Shown here: positions 11,149 through 22,870 of the stretch, one piece after another | Position numbering within the stretch: position 1 is the stretch's first letter | Layout: each line of letters starts with the position of its first letter | Source: Brachionus plicatilis | Lineage: Eukaryota; Rotifera; Eurotatoria; Ploima; Brachionidae | DNA length: 64,000 nt | Assembly (NCBI GenBank): GCA_010279815.1 | Contig: QEOQ01000508.1 | Coordinates: 6,380,039 to 6,444,038 of the forward strand | Direction of reading: 5' to 3' | The notes under the pieces: model-generated | Seen by the model: the letters and a program-made list of their open reading frames with translations, nothing else | What the model was told of the DNA's origin: nothing | The model's database searches: none | Position numbers and translations under genes: made by a program

Positions 11149-11481
11149 TACAAAAAGATTATCATTGAAATATGGCTTTATGAATGATCATAATATTTGT
11201 CATCAAAAGGCGATCTGAAATTCCTAAAAATTGCGAATAAAAAAAATTATGATTATGAAGATCGGTAAAATTCTGAAATGGTATGATAAAAGATTCTAGA
11301 AAAAAGAATTGATTTTTTCTAATTAAACGAGAAAATTTGAAACATGGAAACATAAATGACAATTAATTTGCTCTGTGATTTTGAAATAAAGGTTTTAATA
11401 AACTTAGATTTTGTAAATAATATTTATTCATCATTAATAAAAAAAATTAAGTAAAAAATTTTAACAAATCAGAAAAATATC

Positions 11482-12165
11482 TTATTTTCCATATCCAAAG
11501 CTTGATCCCCAACTAGATCCATAATTAGAACTATAACTTGAGCCATAGCCACCAAAACCTCCATAAGACGAAGAGCTACTTGAGCCCCACCTTGATCCAT
11601 AGCTACTACCGTAGTATTGTCTTACTTTTCTTGTATTGAGATTGTTAATAACCAAAAGGCCAAATAAATCAAGATCCTGGCTATCACCAAGCAAATTCTG
11701 CTGAACACTTACTCTGTGAAGTTCCTGCACATTTTTAAAAAAATTTAACATTCGTGTAAAGCACTCTTTATCTGTAATGCGAACACCAGCATCGGTGTCA
11801 CTCAATGAATAATACAAACTCATATTTACAATTTCTCCATCTACTTTAATACTGTTTAGTAAATAAACAGGCAAATCGAGTACTCTTGGAAAAAGAGAAA
11901 TTTTCACTGACTCTGAATTTGAGACACTATCATTATCCAATGCACCCATTCCAAATATTTGTAATGGAAGAACAGTCAAATTGACAATGTTAGAGAAAGC
12001 GTCACATTCAACACTTTCCACTTGGTACTGGCAGCTTAAAACATTTTTGGAAAACGTGCAATTTACAGCAGTATCATTCGATTCAGTCGATATGGACTCA
12101 TTTGGTAGAGAAAAGCTTAGTCCGATTGATAAGCTTAGAAGAGCAACTGATATAAGAATGTTCAT
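11482..12165 (-). CDS. secreted glycine/serine/tyrosine-tailed protein, copy 1
   Basis: An intronless frame of 227 residues. The N-terminus MNILISVALLSLSIGLSFSL is a signal peptide; the mature part probably begins near LPNES. A conserved core of about 155 residues has four cysteines (VNCTF, LSCQY, VECDA, KECFT) and several N-x-S/T sites. After NTRKVR the tail becomes Gly/Ser/Tyr-rich with YGSS and GGYG repeats, ending SFGYGK. Two more copies lie at 19652-20332 and 24892-25605 with nearly the same core and different tails. No named family recognised. The tail suggests a cuticle, silk or mucus-like structural role, which is inference. Confidence 0.8.
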   Translation of the reverse strand: MNILISVALLSLSIGLSFSLPNESISTESNDTAVNCTFSKNVLSCQYQVESVECDAFSNIVNLTVLPLQIFGMGALDNDSVSNSESVKISLFPRVLDLPVYLLNSIKVDGEIVNMSLYYSLSDTDAGVRITDKECFTRMLNFFKNVQELHRVSVQQNLLGDSQDLDLFGLLVINNLNTRKVRQYYGSSYGSRWGSSSSSSYGGFGGYGSSYSSNYGSSWGSSFGYGK

Positions 12166-13993
12166 TTTTCCAAAGAGTAAATGCTTCTAATTTTTTAAAG
12201 AAAAATGAGTTTAATTTATATTGATTCACTTTCAACTAAAGCATGCATTTTTTTAAAATTTTTTAAGCGTTGAAATTTAAAATTTAAAAGATCCCTTTAT
12301 TTATTCTCTTTAAAATTATATAGAATAAAAATATATAAAACTTTTTATTTGATAATTTGACTTGATCATATACAGCAAATTTGACTCTTTACAATTTTTT
12401 CTAACTTCTTCAAGCTGAAACCAAGCTTTTAATTTTTTTTTCTATTTTTAGTCGAATTCAAATTTTCTTTAAACACTAAAAAACAATTGTTTGATCATTT
12501 ATTTAAAAATTTTAAACTTTTGAAGATTTTTTCAATATAAATTTTTTTTTAAAAAAAAATAAATCCGATTGTCTGATTCTTATTTTTAAATCACGACTAA
12601 CAAGAAAATATTTAAGCGTTTTAGATTCCCGAATCGAGCTGTTACATGTTGCTGAATTTTTATGAGCTCAATTCGCGAATTTGATAGTTTATATCTAATT
12701 GAGTACTGATGAACATTTAATAAAAGCATCTATATTACCAATTAACTAATAAACTTGACTCTATAATTAAAAAATTGAAATTTCTTCTTTAAATTTTAAA
12801 AGGTTTTATATTGTTTGAATTCATTTCTAAATATCATTAATACACTAATTATGATAAGAGACAGTTGTAAAAATGTTTTCAAAAATTTTCAAGCTTTTTT
12901 TCGTTAATTTTAAACAATATCAATAGTCCATTTCTTGGCCTTTTAATTAAAACAATCCGAAACTTAAATTTAAATGAAAAAAAGTTGCCGTTTATAAAAT
13001 TTACCAAGTTTAGTTAGCTTTGGATTAAGATCGAACTTTATTAGGCTTTTTTACACAAATAAAAAAATTTTATAACTTTTGTCATAAATGTCAAAAATTG
13101 CTTTGTTACACTTCCTGAGGAAAGCTCAAAATTTTTTAATCAATTAATTTAAAAATAAATATCCAAACTGCTTGGAGCAATTTTTTGGAAAATATTTTGA
13201 TTCAACTCTTGATTAACAACCATATTTGGTTTTAACACTCATTCGACTTCATTTTCATTCATCGCAATATTAAGATAAATAAAATAAACTGTAATATTAT
13301 TAAAATCCGATTTCTAAATAAAATTATAATCTAGATCATAATCTTTATTGAAACCAAATTTTTATTACAATTAAATTTGCTTTTTATGAAATGGAAAGAT
13401 AAATCGTAATTTTCATTCAATAGAAAGAATAAAGCTTTTATGAGATAAATGCATTTTTCGGGTAAAAATTTTAGGATTAAAATCTTAGTTGATTTGTCTT
13501 AAAGCCACAAAATTTATCCTGTAAACTATTAAACCTTGATTCTATAATTAAAAAATTGGCATGAATATAAACAGAGAAATAAAATTACAACCTTGCAAGA
13601 AGATATAATAAATCAAGCTAAGCGAGAATATTTTTTTAATTTCTTCTTTAAATTTTAAAAGGTTGTGTTTTGTTTGAATTCATTTCAATTTCAATTTTGC
13701 AAATAAAATTTGATAATTAAACAAAATATATTTTCAAATTATCTTTTTAAATGTTTTCTCACTGTTTTTTTACTTATTTCTTTATCAAAAATTACTATAA
13801 CTTTTTTAATTAACAATTAACATAAATTTTAGGTTTTATTTAGTTTTTCTTTGAAATTAAGAGAAAGAATTATTCTGGAAATTGCATTTTTTTTCTCGAA
13901 AAAATAGATTTTCAGGACATGAAAAAGGAGATATTTGGAAAAGTAAATTAGTTAAAAAATTAAAAATCGTTAATCTTTTTTCAGAAATTTATT
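12166..13993. other. intergenic between glycine-rich gene and receptor
   Basis: AT-rich. A word pair resembling ttcttctttaaattttaaaa is repeated near 12780 and 13640. Part of 12850-12930 looks complementary to 18445-18535, which fits an old inverted duplication reaching upstream of glycine-rich copies 1 and 2. No exon supported. Confidence 0.35.
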
Positions 13994-16900
13994 CTAATTG
14001 ATTGCACCTTCAAAACTAACAAATTCGCAAGTTAAGGGCTCAATTTCAGGCTCTTCAGAGTGATTGTCTTTGTTTTCGTTTAGAAATTTGCTCAATTGAT
14101 AACTAATTTTTTTTGAAATAATTGATAAATTTAACTTTTCGAATAATTTTTTTGAATTATTTTCATTTATGTTATCCCTAACTATATTTAGAAATTTACG
14201 GATATCTTTTGGAAGAATCAAGTTTTTATGAGATGAATGAATTTTTTCAGGTAAAAATTTTCGGAATAAAATCTTTGTTGTTTTGTCTTTAAATCTTTCC
14301 ACGAAATTCATCTTGGTAAATTCATCATCAAAATTTGTTTTTCCAATTTTTAAAATAGATTCTTTTTGAAAAAACTCATACTCGGAACAAATATAAAAAA
14401 TTTTATCAGATTTCTCCATTAACTCAGCTCTTTCACATATTCTAGTATTTATTGTCATTATTTCTATATTTATTCTCTTGAAAATTCCCTTAATTAAACA
14501 TAAGATTAGATTATTTAAATTTTTTTTTTAAATTTACCGATAAAATATCACAAAATTGTTGCGTTATTTGTTTTAAATTGCTTCCACTTCTAATAGACAC
14601 ATAAAAAAGTATTTTTTTTTGAGAATATGATTCAATTAATTTTTTTTGAGATCTTTTTAAACTAAAAGCCATATAAAATAAGATCGACAAGATACTTAGA
14701 ATTATTAGAAGAAGAAAAATTGTCGAAATGCGCACATATTCATTTTGACATTCGAAAAATCCTAAAGGAAATTTTAAATCTTCTAAATTGAATTCCAAAT
14801 TTGCATAAGAAAAATAAAAACCGGGAATAAAGGACACATTTGATCTAGTGGAATTCAAAATTGAGTCAAAAATTGGATTCTTTTGCGAACAATTTCCAGT
14901 TTGATTCGAATCAAAATAAGCTAACAACTTTTTGTCCCAAACTGCTGCACCATTTGAATCATAATATTGTACTTCTACTAAATAATGTCTTTTTTTGGAA
15001 ATGCTAATTCCATCAATTTTAATTGAGGACATCAAATAGGGAATTTTTATCTCTGCTATCAATTCTAAACTAACTGAATAAAATTTAAAAATGTCCAAAT
15101 CTACATCGTAGCATTTGGGACTAAAAATTCGAAAAATTCGAAATAAAAAATAATTTTTTACAAAATTTCCACTTTTTGCCACATTAAATTCACTCAGTAA
15201 TTTAACAAAAATAATATCTGTATCGAATTTAACACAAAAACTCGAAATTGGTTCAAATGACTTGTCCATAATGTGTTTGTTTTGAAATCTATTGGTCACT
15301 GGAAGACCATCAAAAACTGTTTTACTTCCGAAATAAGCTGAAAAATGCTGCGAACATTCATTTGATCGATTTTTATCTATAATTAAATGCCGCATTGCAG
15401 CATTACATGGCATACATTTATTTTGGCAAGAACATTCTCCCATTGAAGATTTGTAACATTTGTTTGATTTGGAAGCTCTTAGCTTTTGCTCATAAACAAA
15501 TGTTTCATTAGACTGAAAAATCTTAAAAACTAAACCATTCGCATAGGCTTCTTTAAATTTTGAAGTAAAATTAAGATATTTTTCTTTGTAAAGTTCATAA
15601 AGATATCCATCGACGAACTCAAAATCCCTATTTATACCTTGCGCTATAACTAAATAAGCTTTTTTCTCGTTAGAATAAAATCTTTTTAAGCAAGTTGAAT
15701 CCTTAAAGTCACCATTGCACACGTCTGTATTATTTGGAGCAAAAATTTCAGCATTTGAATTAATTTTTAGTAGACCAATTTGCTGCTTTATCTTGCTGGT
15801 AAAGGTACAAATTATATTATGTTGACATTCAACAACAGTGTTTAACGAAACACTTGCCATAAAAAAGGCATAGTTTTGATGATGTATGCTCATTTTTGGA
15901 TCTTTAATTCTTAACTCTAAATCTGCCTAAATAAAAAAAAAATTCTAAAGTTCACGAAATTCAAAACTTTAGTGCTATCTGAATTTCACATTTTTGACTC
16001 GAAAATCATAAAAAAAAATTTTCTTGAAGGGGGCAAAAAAAAAATTTCTTTGGTGTTATTTAAAACAGCATATTAGAGCAAGAACAAATCAGACATTTCC
16101 AAGAATGATGGAGCTTTTAGCCGAATCAAAAGAAAAGTATTTGGGTTCTGAGCTTTCAAAAAAATTAATTAGACGATTTTGGCGGTGTTTAGTAGGTTAC
16201 AATAATGGTGCGACATACGGTCAAGTCCTAAAAGCATACTTTACAGGAAAATCGAAAAAAACAGCAGTTGAGCACCTAAAAATATCGAATTCTTTAGTTT
16301 AATCTAAAAATTCTAATAAAAGAATTCAAATTTGACAAATTTGTTAAAAATCACATGAATTAAAGAGATTTTTTAAGAAAAATAAAGCAATAAAATAAAA
16401 AAGTAAAACCATAGATTCGTTCAGAATTTTGTCAAGATTTTTTAAAAAAAAAAAAATAAATCGGGTCATAATTGATCCCTCGGAGGAGATACGATTTAAA
16501 CCAGAAAAAACACATTTTTTTCCTTTTTTTAGCCAACAAAAACCGCCACACCCTTTTTTTTTCTAAATTACATTAGCATGTAGCGAATTTTATGCTCTTT
16601 CAGAATATATATACTTTTTTAGTATACTTAAGTTTTATCTTTGAGATTTTGAGTCTTAAATAACAACAACTTTTTAAAGGGTTAGCTATTTTTGGAACCC
16701 TGGGTATAAAAAATTATTTTTTTGCCCCCTTCAAAAAAATTTTTTTTTATGATTTTCGAGGGCGTAGATTACGAATTTTGAGTCAAAAATGTGAATTCAG
16801 ATAGCACTAAAGTTTTGAATTTCGTGAACTTTAAAAAATATTTTAAAATTTAAATTACTGTTGATTGATTTTGTTTTAATGACCTAATTTGCACGCAGCT

Positions 16901-17375
16901 TGTTTTTTTTTCATAATTTTCAAATTTTAATTCATAATCTTTTAAAAAGTATCAAAAATTTCAAGATCAATTTACCAATTTTTTACTTTTTGAGTCAGTC
17001 AAATTAAAACTTAATGAAACTATAAATGCCAATCCGTAATGGTCACTTTCGAAAAGCATCATGCTTGATTGAAAATCCATATTTACGAATTCAGTTCCAG
17101 TCATTGCCAAGCATTCTAAATTAATTACTAAATAAATATTTGAACATATTCAATTTTTTAAAATTACCTTTTGATTCTATTAAAAAATCAGTGGATTGAA
17201 CAAATTCTGGCGCGAAAAAATTTTTTAAATTTGAATTTTGTTTTACTAGAAGTTCGATTTGATGCTGATTATCGAATATATTAATCAATTGGGGGTTACA
17301 GAAGCGATTAATAATAAAAAATAATGTCATTAATTCCAGCATTATTAAAAAATTAAAAACTTGATTTTTTTTCAT
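13994..17375 (-). CDS. IL-17-receptor-like membrane protein with SEFIR-type domain
   Basis: Four exons on the minus strand: 17375-17168, 17115-16987, 15922-14538 and 14488-13994. The phases agree (1, 1, 0) and give 738 residues. Residues 1-25 form a signal peptide (FNFLIMLELMTLFFIINRF). The ectodomain has many N-glycosylation sites and a CSCQNKCMPC knot. The membrane span is at about 511-534 (STIFLLLIILSILSILFYMA). The cytosolic part starts KKILFYVSIRSGS and continues over the last intron to ELMEKSDKIFYICSEYEF. That pattern (a K-I-x-x-Y-V-S strand, then S/A-D-K-I-x-x-I-C-S) is typical of SEFIR domains of IL-17 receptors. SEFIR assignment is by eye; a diverged TIR domain is the alternative. 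Intron 2 holds a transposon. Confidence 0.6.
15948..16831. mobile_element. 884-bp Tc1/mariner-like element inside receptor intron
   Basis: The termini AAGTTCACGAAATTC and GAATTTCGTGAACTT are inverted repeats, each flanked by TA. Similarity extends about 100 bp, through tagtgctatctgaattcaca-like text and the ggggca block. A frame at 16024-16302 (92 codons) reads MMELLAESKEKYLGSELSKK and GYNNGATYGQVLKAY. It looks like a remnant of an element-encoded protein, but no DDE motif is present. The insertion is wholly within the intron at 15923-16986 of the receptor gene and so need not disturb its frame. Confidence 0.7.
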
Positions 17376-17527
17376 GTGAAGTTAAAAGTTGCTTTCTATA
17401 ATGAGTGAAGATAAGAATTTTTTATATCGATAAAAGTTTTTTTTATGATTTCAAATGAAGTTTTAATTAGATTTTCTGACTTTATAAAGAATTTATTGTG
17501 TCTTGTATGTTAATGACAAAAATTTTT

Positions 17528-17745
17528 CGAAAAATTTCATTTTGATTTCAGTAAATGAAATATTTTTTAAACAAAAATAATCTTCATCATTTATTCATTT
17601 TATCTAATCTCCTTCAACTGCTATTTAATAAAAATTAATTTATTCGTATAATCGCTTTTTGTGATTTTTTTAAAAATTAAATAAAATATTGTACTGACTT
17701 ATGAGAAAAAGTCCAATTGACTTTAATTTATTTTCTTAATTTTAG
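17528..17745 (+). repeat. 218-bp direct repeat, copy A
   Basis: Starts cgaaaaatttcatttt and ends ttttcttaattttag. It matches 27046-27263 in the same orientation with only a few differences and equal length. No coding potential or terminal inverted repeats seen; flanking sequence differs. Confidence 0.85.
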
Positions 17746-18285
17746 CCATAATCTTGGTACCAAGCGTTAATAGGAGAAATAAGTATTGGTAACTGAGCAT
17801 TGGGCTAATCTAACTGTATTTGATAACATGCCTCCTTATTATTTTAAATACGACTATATTATTTGATTCGTAATTTGATTTTCATTCAGAGTTGATTATT
17901 TGATTTTGTCTACTAAATATAAGTACGATTTATCTTTCAAATTTTTATCAGTTCATTTTCATTATCTTTCCACATCAGTTGGATTTCTTTAAACAAAAAG
18001 CATTTGATTAAAGAATTTGCAGATTTCCGCAGTAAGTGCAACAAAAGTTTTTTTTACTTTGTTACATTTGCAGAACAAGTTTTTGATATTTATGAAAAAA
18101 GCTATAAAATTTTTTATTTTTTTATTGGAGGTTTTGGATGGAATATCACAAATATGCTTTGTAAACAGTCCCCTAGAAAAATGACCAAGAAAAGCTCCTG
18201 AGATAATTAAAATAATAAAAAAACGGTAAGAATTTAAAATTAAATCATGTTTATGCTTCATTTTAGAAGTTTTTTCATTGATTAC

Positions 18286-18331
18286 ATTTATTTATTATTA
18301 TTATTATTATTTTTATTATTATTATTATTAC
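18286..18331. repeat. TTA microsatellite
   Basis: An almost pure run of tta units with two small interruptions. Confidence 0.9.
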
Positions 18332-19270
18332 CAGTAATTTAAAGGATTCTTTAATTTATTATTAAAAAGAAAAAATGTTTTCCTAAGGAAGTATCCAAAT
18401 CATCATTTTATTTGCGACTGAAAGTAGGATTATTATGGAGATATTGATTTTGAAATGGACTATTAATATTGTTTAAAAAAAACGAAAAAATATTTTGAAA
18501 AATTTTGAAAACATTTTTACACCTGTCACTTGTCAAAATTTGATTATTTATGATATTTAGCTTTATATGAAAAACAATTTTTCAAGAAAATTATTTGATT
18601 TCATTTTCAGAATTGGAACTTATAATATTTGGTTTATTTAAGACAAAAATTCCTTCAAGTGGCCTTAAGAATTTTCTCTAATTATTTAAATAAAAAAATA
18701 CAACATTTGGAAAAAAAATCTTTATGAAAAAAGAGCTGCCATATTTTGTTGTTAGATTAGACTTAAATTGACTTTAAATGATATTTTTTTGTAATTCATT
18801 TGTATTCTTTATTATACATATTTTATTGTGTCAGTGTTTTATTTTTAATTGGAACATACGGTGTGGGGAGAGCCACTCTTTAGGTTTTTATAAATTTTTT
18901 TAAATTTATATATATTATATAGTCAGAAATAATTACACAGAGCTCTAACCAGGAAATGGTTAACAAAACTGTTTGAGAGGGACATAAATTAAAGATTAAT
19001 GAAATTTAAAATTAGGTAAAAGATCATGAAATTCAATTTGCTGCTGATAAGCTCTTATAAACAAAACTTTGGTTAATAAATTATTATAAGAGTTATTTGG
19101 GTAAAATTTGATAATTAATTTAAATAGATTAAAGTAAAAAATTTTTGCTGATGTATTTAAACTTTTAAAAAATATTAATTCATTTCAGTATAAAATTTAT
19201 GAAATTTAATAATTAAAGTATATTTTTCCTATAAAATTAACGAGCAATAGTTCATTGAAAAAAAGTGAAA

Positions 19271-20196
19271 GAAAAAAAAGATATATTATTATCAGCAGAA
19301 ATTATTTTTCAAAATATCACTAATATTACAAGAGATTTAAAAAATAATTCAAATTTAAAAATTTCTTCCTAAGCTACATTTATGCTCTGCTCATTAACTT
19401 CCATAAATTTAAATCAAATCAAAATCTATTTTTGCTAAAATTATTTTTTGTCAATTGTAAAGAAAATAAAGATCCTTTGTTCAAAGCAAAAATTAGTTCT
19501 TTAGATTTTTAACACAAGTGATTTTTTTTTTTAATTTTCATCAAAAAGCTTTAAATAAAGTTAGACTCATGTTAACTTTCCTCGAACTGTTGTCTCTATA
19601 AAATGAGTTTCTTTTTTGATTTAAAATTTTAGAAGCAACTTTTTTGAAAATATGCACACTCTTTTTACAGTTGTTTTTTTAAGCTTATCAATCGGACTAA
19701 GCTTTTCTCTACCAAATGAGTCCATATCGACTGAATCGAATGATACTGCTGTAAATTGCACGTTTTCCAAAAATGTTTTAAGCTGCCAGTACCAAGTGGA
19801 AAGTGTTGAATGCGACGCTTTCTCTAACATTGTCAATTTGACTGTTCTTCCATTGCAAATATTTGGAATGGGTGCATTGGATAATGATAGTGTCTCAAAT
19901 TCAGAGTCAGTGAAAATTTCTCTTTTTCCAAGAGTACTCGACTTGCCTGTTTATTTACTAAACAGTATTAAAGTAGATGGAGAAATTGTAAATATGAGTT
20001 TGTATTATTCATTGAGTGACACCGATGCTGGTGTTCGCATTACAGATAAAGAGTGCTTTACACGAATGTTAACTTTTTTTAAAAATGTGCAGGAACTTCA
20101 CAGAGTAAGTGTTCAGCAGAATTTGCTTGGTGATAGCCAGGATCTTGATTTATTTGGCCTTTTGGTTATTAACAATCCCAATACAAGAAAAGTAAG
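19271..20196. repeat. 926-bp inverted duplicate block, copy A
   Basis: This block, covering 380 bp of upstream sequence and the core of glycine-rich copy 2, matches 25061-25986 in inverted orientation with no length difference. The start codons sit at the mirrored position (19652 and 25605). The match stops abruptly after the codons for RKVR, where the tails differ. Confidence 0.9.
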
Positions 20197-20332
20197 ACTA
20201 ATTTTAGGTTCAGATCCTAATACTTGGAGTCCAACCGACTACTCAAATAATGGAGGTTATGGTGGCTATGGCTCAAGTTATAGTTCTAATTATGGATCTA
20301 GTTGGGGATCTAGCTTTGGATATGGAAAATAA
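19652..20332 (+). CDS. secreted glycine/serine/tyrosine-tailed protein, copy 2 (mosaic)
   Basis: An intronless frame of 226 residues with signal peptide MHTLFTVVFLSLSIGLSFSL and the same four-cysteine core as copies 1 and 3. The 5' flank, signal peptide and core match copy 3 (24892-25605). From about 20253 through the stop and about 130 bp of 3' flank it instead matches copy 1 (11360-11560). A unique stretch (GSDPNTWSPTDYSNN) sits at the junction. The copy therefore looks like a gene-conversion or unequal-exchange product. The tail ends GSSWGSSFGYGK as in copy 1. Confidence 0.8.
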   Translation: MHTLFTVVFLSLSIGLSFSLPNESISTESNDTAVNCTFSKNVLSCQYQVESVECDAFSNIVNLTVLPLQIFGMGALDNDSVSNSESVKISLFPRVLDLPVYLLNSIKVDGEIVNMSLYYSLSDTDAGVRITDKECFTRMLTFFKNVQELHRVSVQQNLLGDSQDLDLFGLLVINNPNTRKVRLILGSDPNTWSPTDYSNNGGYGGYGSSYSSNYGSSWGSSFGYGK

Positions 20333-20599
20333 GATATTTTTCTGATTTGTTTAAATTTTTTACTTAATTTTTTTATTAATGATGAATAAATATTATTTAC
20401 AAAAATTAAGTTTATTAAAAACTTTTTTTCAAAATCACAGAGCAAATTAATTGTCATTTATTTATATCATTTTTACATTGGGTCTAGTCGGTTAGGTGAA
20501 CCAAAGCTCACTTTTTATTGGAACAATTCTTGTTCTCGCGTTTTGAGAACAATTTTTATATTGGTAAATGTTCATTATAGAGAAAAATCTTATTTTATT

Positions 20600-22585
20600 T
20601 GTTTTTTGTACCGAGCTAAAGCTCCTTCAGAATAAGTTAAAAAGTAAAATAAAAAAAATATAATAAAAATGAAATAAAATAAAAATAAAATTAAAGTTAA
20701 TAAAATGAGATAAAAAAAAGAATCAAAATAAAGTAAATAAGCTAAAAAAATGAAAGTTGAAAAGACATAAATTGGAAAAGATTGTTACATGTGGCACATG
20801 TTTAAATAGTTCAAGTTTCAGGAAAAAAAGAAGAAATAGTAAGGTAGCAATTACACAATGGAGTTGGGTATTCAATATGTCTTGATTCGAAACCTTCTTT
20901 GCATTCCTTCACCAGTCTTTCAACCAATGGAATAGAATGACTCAGTCCTGTCCCAACATATCTCTCACTCAATTCAAAAAGCCGATTCTAGACTGTTAGT
21001 AATTTTAGTTTATTAAAAGCTACATGATGCACGATGTTGGAGGGAGTATCATATTTTAACTTAAGAATAGACCTGACTGCTGTATTCCGAATTGCTTGTA
21101 GTTTTTTAATATTAATTTCTGAAAATGAATTTAAGCAAGGAAAAGAATAATCTAAAATTGATCCGACTAAGGATTTATAAAGATTTCCTAGTGTGTTTTG
21201 ATTAAGACCCCATTTTTTGTTTGACAATATCTTAGTAATATTTAGCCTATTATTGCAGCGTTCTTTAATTTCGTCTACCAGTATATTAAAATTTAACTTA
21301 GAATCAAATTTAATACCAAGAAATTTGATTTCTTTTTGGCTCACTATTCTGTTTCCATAAATTTTTAAGTTTAGATTATCACTCTCTTTTTTGTACCTAG
21401 AAAAGACTACTGAACACGACTTTTCAACTGATATCTTCATTTTCCATTTAATAAGCCATAGTTCTAGTTCGTTGGTGTATTTATTTATCTTATTTTCTAA
21501 GTTCCCCTTTTTGTTATAAATGAAGAATGTAACTAGATCATCTGCGAAAAGCATAGAGTATTCATTATTTGTTTTATTTCTTTTGGGTATGTCATTAATA
21601 TATATACTAAATAAAAGAGGACTAATTACTGAGCCTTGAGGAACACCTGCAGTTATTTGATATTCTTCGCTCAGATGGTCATTCACATTTACCTTAAATG
21701 TCCGAGAGTCTAAAAAGGATCTAATCCAGATAGTCAAATAATGAGGTGGATTTATTTTAATCAATTTAAAAAGTAAACCTTCATGCCAAACCCTATCAAA
21801 GGCTTTAGAAATATCAAAAAAAAAGGCTGCAAACTCTTTTTTTTCTGTTAAATGATTCCACAATTTTTTGAATTAAAAAAAAAAGATTATCTGATGTTCG
21901 CCGGTGTTTCCTAAATCCAGATTGCTCCTGGATAAGTAGTGAATTTTGCTCCAAATAATTGTATAATCTTGAATATACTATGCGTTCCAGTAGCTTTCCT
22001 AAACAACTCGTTATGCTAATTGGTCTATAATTTAAAGGATCTTGTAAAGAAGAGGCTTTTTTTTGAATCATAGTAATGTTCGATGTTTTCCAGGCTTTAG
22101 GGACTCTACCTTCTCGAAGAGATAAATTAAAAAGTTCTATAATTTCTATTTATGAATTTCTAGGTAAGTTTTTTAACATTAAATTATGAATTTGGTCAGG
22201 TCCTGATGCCGCTTCATTTTTCAATCTTTTTAAAGCCATAATTAATTCATTTAAGCAAATTGGATCATTAAAATTACACTGGCTGTTGTTTCTAAAGAAA
22301 TCAGAGTTAGAATGTAGTATTTCGAAATCTTTCTCAGTATCAATTAAATCAGAATTAAGACTAAATATTGAAGATAAAAGTTCTCCGAAGCATTTTCCCT
22401 TTTCTTCATTAGTTTTGAATTCCTTTTCATTTAAAATCAAGTAAGGAATTAAATTTGATCCTTTTTTTGTTCTAAATTTATTAATTTTTTTCCAAAAAGG
22501 TCTACTTGTCAGTGGGTTTTTTCCCATCTTCTCAATAAAATCAAACCAATTTTGATTCCAGAATTTTTTTAAAGAGAATTTTTAT
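20600..22585 (-). mobile_element. 5'-truncated, decayed non-LTR retrotransposon
   Basis: Minus-strand relic of a LINE. Reading from 22560 downward come a pre-RT segment (SRPFWKKINKFR), RT block 1 (LNYRPISITSCLGKLLER), the first catalytic block DISKAFDRVWH, GVPQGSVISPLL, and the FADDL box near 21540. After an in-frame TAG at 20996 come the C-terminal text ELSERYVGTG and a Cys pair. Breaks: a TAA near 22152, a frameshift in an A/T run near 21860, and the TAG near 20996. No endonuclease domain remains, so the copy is 5'-truncated at the junction with the inverted arm. The 3' UTR ends in a hairpin (listed separately) plus an A-rich tail. Confidence 0.85.
20608..20630 (-). repeat. LINE 3'-end hairpin, copy 1
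   Basis: On the minus strand CTGAAGGAGCTTTAGCTC followed by GGTAC and an A-rich tail. GAGC and GCTC form a short stem. The same motif ends two other relics, at 26865-26886 and 27610-27632. Such terminal stems are commonly the template-recognition site of the element's reverse transcriptase; that role is inferred. Confidence 0.7.
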
Positions 22586-22654
22586 ACAAATAAATAAATA
22601 AACTTCATTTTATTTTTATTTTATTTTTACTTTATTCTATTTAACTTTGGGTGG

Positions 22655-22870
22655 TATTTAAACTCTCACTATCTTTAATAGAAATCGTCACTAAATTTAA
22701 TCAATTTTTATCACTTATTTTAATGTAAATCATCACTATTTTTTATTGAAAACATCACTAAAAATTATCACTATTTTAAATGGAAATCGTCACTATTTTA
22801 TAAAAATACCATCACTAATTTTGCTGTAAATCATCACTATTTATAATAAAAACCTAACTATTATTAATAA
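22655..22870. repeat. degenerate TCACTA tandem repeat
   Basis: About ten imperfect units of roughly 20-25 bp with the core tcactattttt, often preceded by aaatcg or aaatca. The mirrored copy lies in arm B (29315-29530) and two units are at 27673-27712. No coding potential. Confidence 0.65.

Larger units (their letters stand above)
17376..19270. other. intergenic with scattered repeats
   Basis: Contains the 218-bp block repeated at 27046 (listed separately), a trinucleotide microsatellite, and at 18050-18150 text similar to the right end of the element at 58190-58480 (gaacaagtttttgatattta and tattggaggtt). The short frames seen on both strands there are a consequence of that repeat, not genes. 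Confidence 0.45.

Noticed and set aside
11981..12190. 71-codon frames antisense to the glycine-rich genes (also near 19621 and 25421)
   Set aside because: They are the same shadow in all three copies and overlap the signal-peptide region of the real genes.
17989..18261. Overlapping frames on both strands near 18000-18260
   Set aside because: They fall on a repeat related to the element at 58190 and lack coding composition.
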